A stretch of DNA of 7,906 bases from Pirellulales bacterium (lineage in GTDB: Bacteria > Planctomycetota > Planctomycetia > Pirellulales > Thermoguttaceae): contig JAUWWA010000064.1 in the NCBI GenBank assembly GCA_030617125.1, forward strand, positions 1 through 7,906. Reading direction: 5' to 3'. The notes beneath the pieces are model-generated. The model saw nothing but the letters and a program-made list of their open reading frames with translations. It did not search any database and was not told where the DNA came from. A program made the translations under genes and the position numbers. Below, one piece after another: positions 7,395 to 7,906 of the stretch (position 1 is the first letter of the stretch; each line of letters begins with the position of its first letter).

Positions 7395-7784
7395 CATCAC
7401 GACCGCCCGCTGGAGCATTTTGTTCTCCAACGTGGGAATCCCGATCGGACGAGTCTCCTTACCCGAGCCCTTCGGAATGTGCTTCCGTCGGACGGGCGGA
7501 GCCCGCTAGGTCCCCGATTTCGCTCGTTGGAGGAGACTCCGAAGGTTTTCCTCCAAGTTCTCCTCGTACTCCTTCGCCGTCTGGCCATCGACGCCCGGGG
7601 CCCCGCTCTTGCGAGTGAGGCGAAAGGCCTCTTTCAGCCAGTCAATGTCGATCAGGTGGTTCAGCGACGTAAAACCCAACTCCGGCGACTGCTCGGCCAG
7701 CCTCGCTATCCGTCGCCGTTTCGTTGACACATCTTCGTTTCTCAGATTACTGGGCATCTGTCGTGTTTCCCGATGACGGTCCAT
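7395..7784 (-). pseudogene. Group II intron reverse transcriptase/maturase, N-terminal remnant
   Basis: From the ATG at 7784 the minus strand encodes the start of a group II intron maturase: a basic N-terminus, ARLAEQSPELGFTSLNHLIDIDWL at about 27-50, and the RT0 motif GAPGVDG at 61-67. After residue 92 (AKSGT) a TAG (7508-7506) replaces what is normally a tyrosine codon in the family, and the same frame continues with [19 protein letters not shown] and LQRAVVM down to 7395. Similarity stops there, just before the inverted-repeat element. The catalytic YADD block, the maturase domain X and any endonuclease domain are missing, about four fifths of the usual 400-plus residues. The gene is therefore dead by both a nonsense codon and truncation. 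It can no longer splice or move the intron. Confidence 0.88.
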
Positions 7785-7906
7785 GATTTCGACGTCCCGC
7801 TTCCCTCCCCCGGGTCCGCTCAGGAGGTGCGCTGCCCGGCCTCGGCGGTACTATCAGGACGCTGTGACTCCCCGATGTCCGTCTCGCTTCGCTTCGTTGC
7901 CTTCGC
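7785..7906 (-). ncRNA. Group II intron RNA, partial 5' portion
   Basis: The bases upstream of the maturase start on the minus strand resemble the intron RNA that precedes the open frame in bacterial group II introns: an AAGCGAAGCGA-like stretch near the window edge, GAGTCACAGCG, CTGATAGTACC, GAGGCCGGGCA and GGGGGAGGGAAG blocks in that order. The intron's 5' splice site would lie beyond 7906, and the 3' half with the catalytic domain V is lost together with the end of the maturase gene. The assignment rests on recall of this intron class plus its position next to the maturase. Confidence 0.6.

Noticed and set aside
7391..7784. An active retron, DGR or other defence-type reverse transcriptase
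   Set aside because: The N-terminus and GAPGVDG motif are those of group II intron maturases, the adjacent RNA fits that intron class, and the catalytic core is absent.

Overview
This window most likely comes from a planctomycete (Planctomycetota, Pirellulales-like). It is GC-rich, and it carries three proteins whose sequence style I associate with that phylum: a DinG-type helicase with the 'ILGPGG.IAARL' start, a TPR protein ending in 'LAWLLATSP..KLRDG...ELESYRAEKPWRE', and a planctomycete-style Cfa-like methyltransferase. Heptamer repeats of the ATTCATC type are also common there. This assignment is a judgement from sequence style, not from a database search.

Layout. Bases 1-640 hold no gene I can recognise. 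Bases 640-724 form a large inverted heptamer repeat. A DinG-family helicase (about 743-2764, +) follows; its conserved N-terminus appears to be split by a one-base shift in a run of six G. After 79 bases comes an exported TPR-repeat protein (2844-4346, +). A cyclopropane-fatty-acid-synthase-like methyltransferase (4371-5648, -) converges on it across a G-rich gap. A divergent spacer of about 180 bases separates that gene from an MBL-fold/beta-CASP RNA hydrolase of the Cft2/YSH1 type (5830-7230, +). The last 680 bases are accessory DNA: a 160-base element bounded by 32-base inverted repeats starts inside the hydrolase stop codon. The remains of a group II intron on the minus strand begin exactly where the element ends: a truncated, stop-interrupted reverse transcriptase and part of the intron RNA.

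How the genes relate. The helicase and TPR gene could be co-transcribed, but nothing links their functions. The methyltransferase and the hydrolase are divergent and also look functionally independent (membrane lipid modification versus RNA processing). I see no coherent new multi-gene system. The points worth a second look are the helicase frameshift and its missing iron-sulfur cysteine, altered bicarbonate-site residues in the Cfa-like enzyme, the heptamer hairpin, and the inverted-repeat element fused to a dead group II intron.
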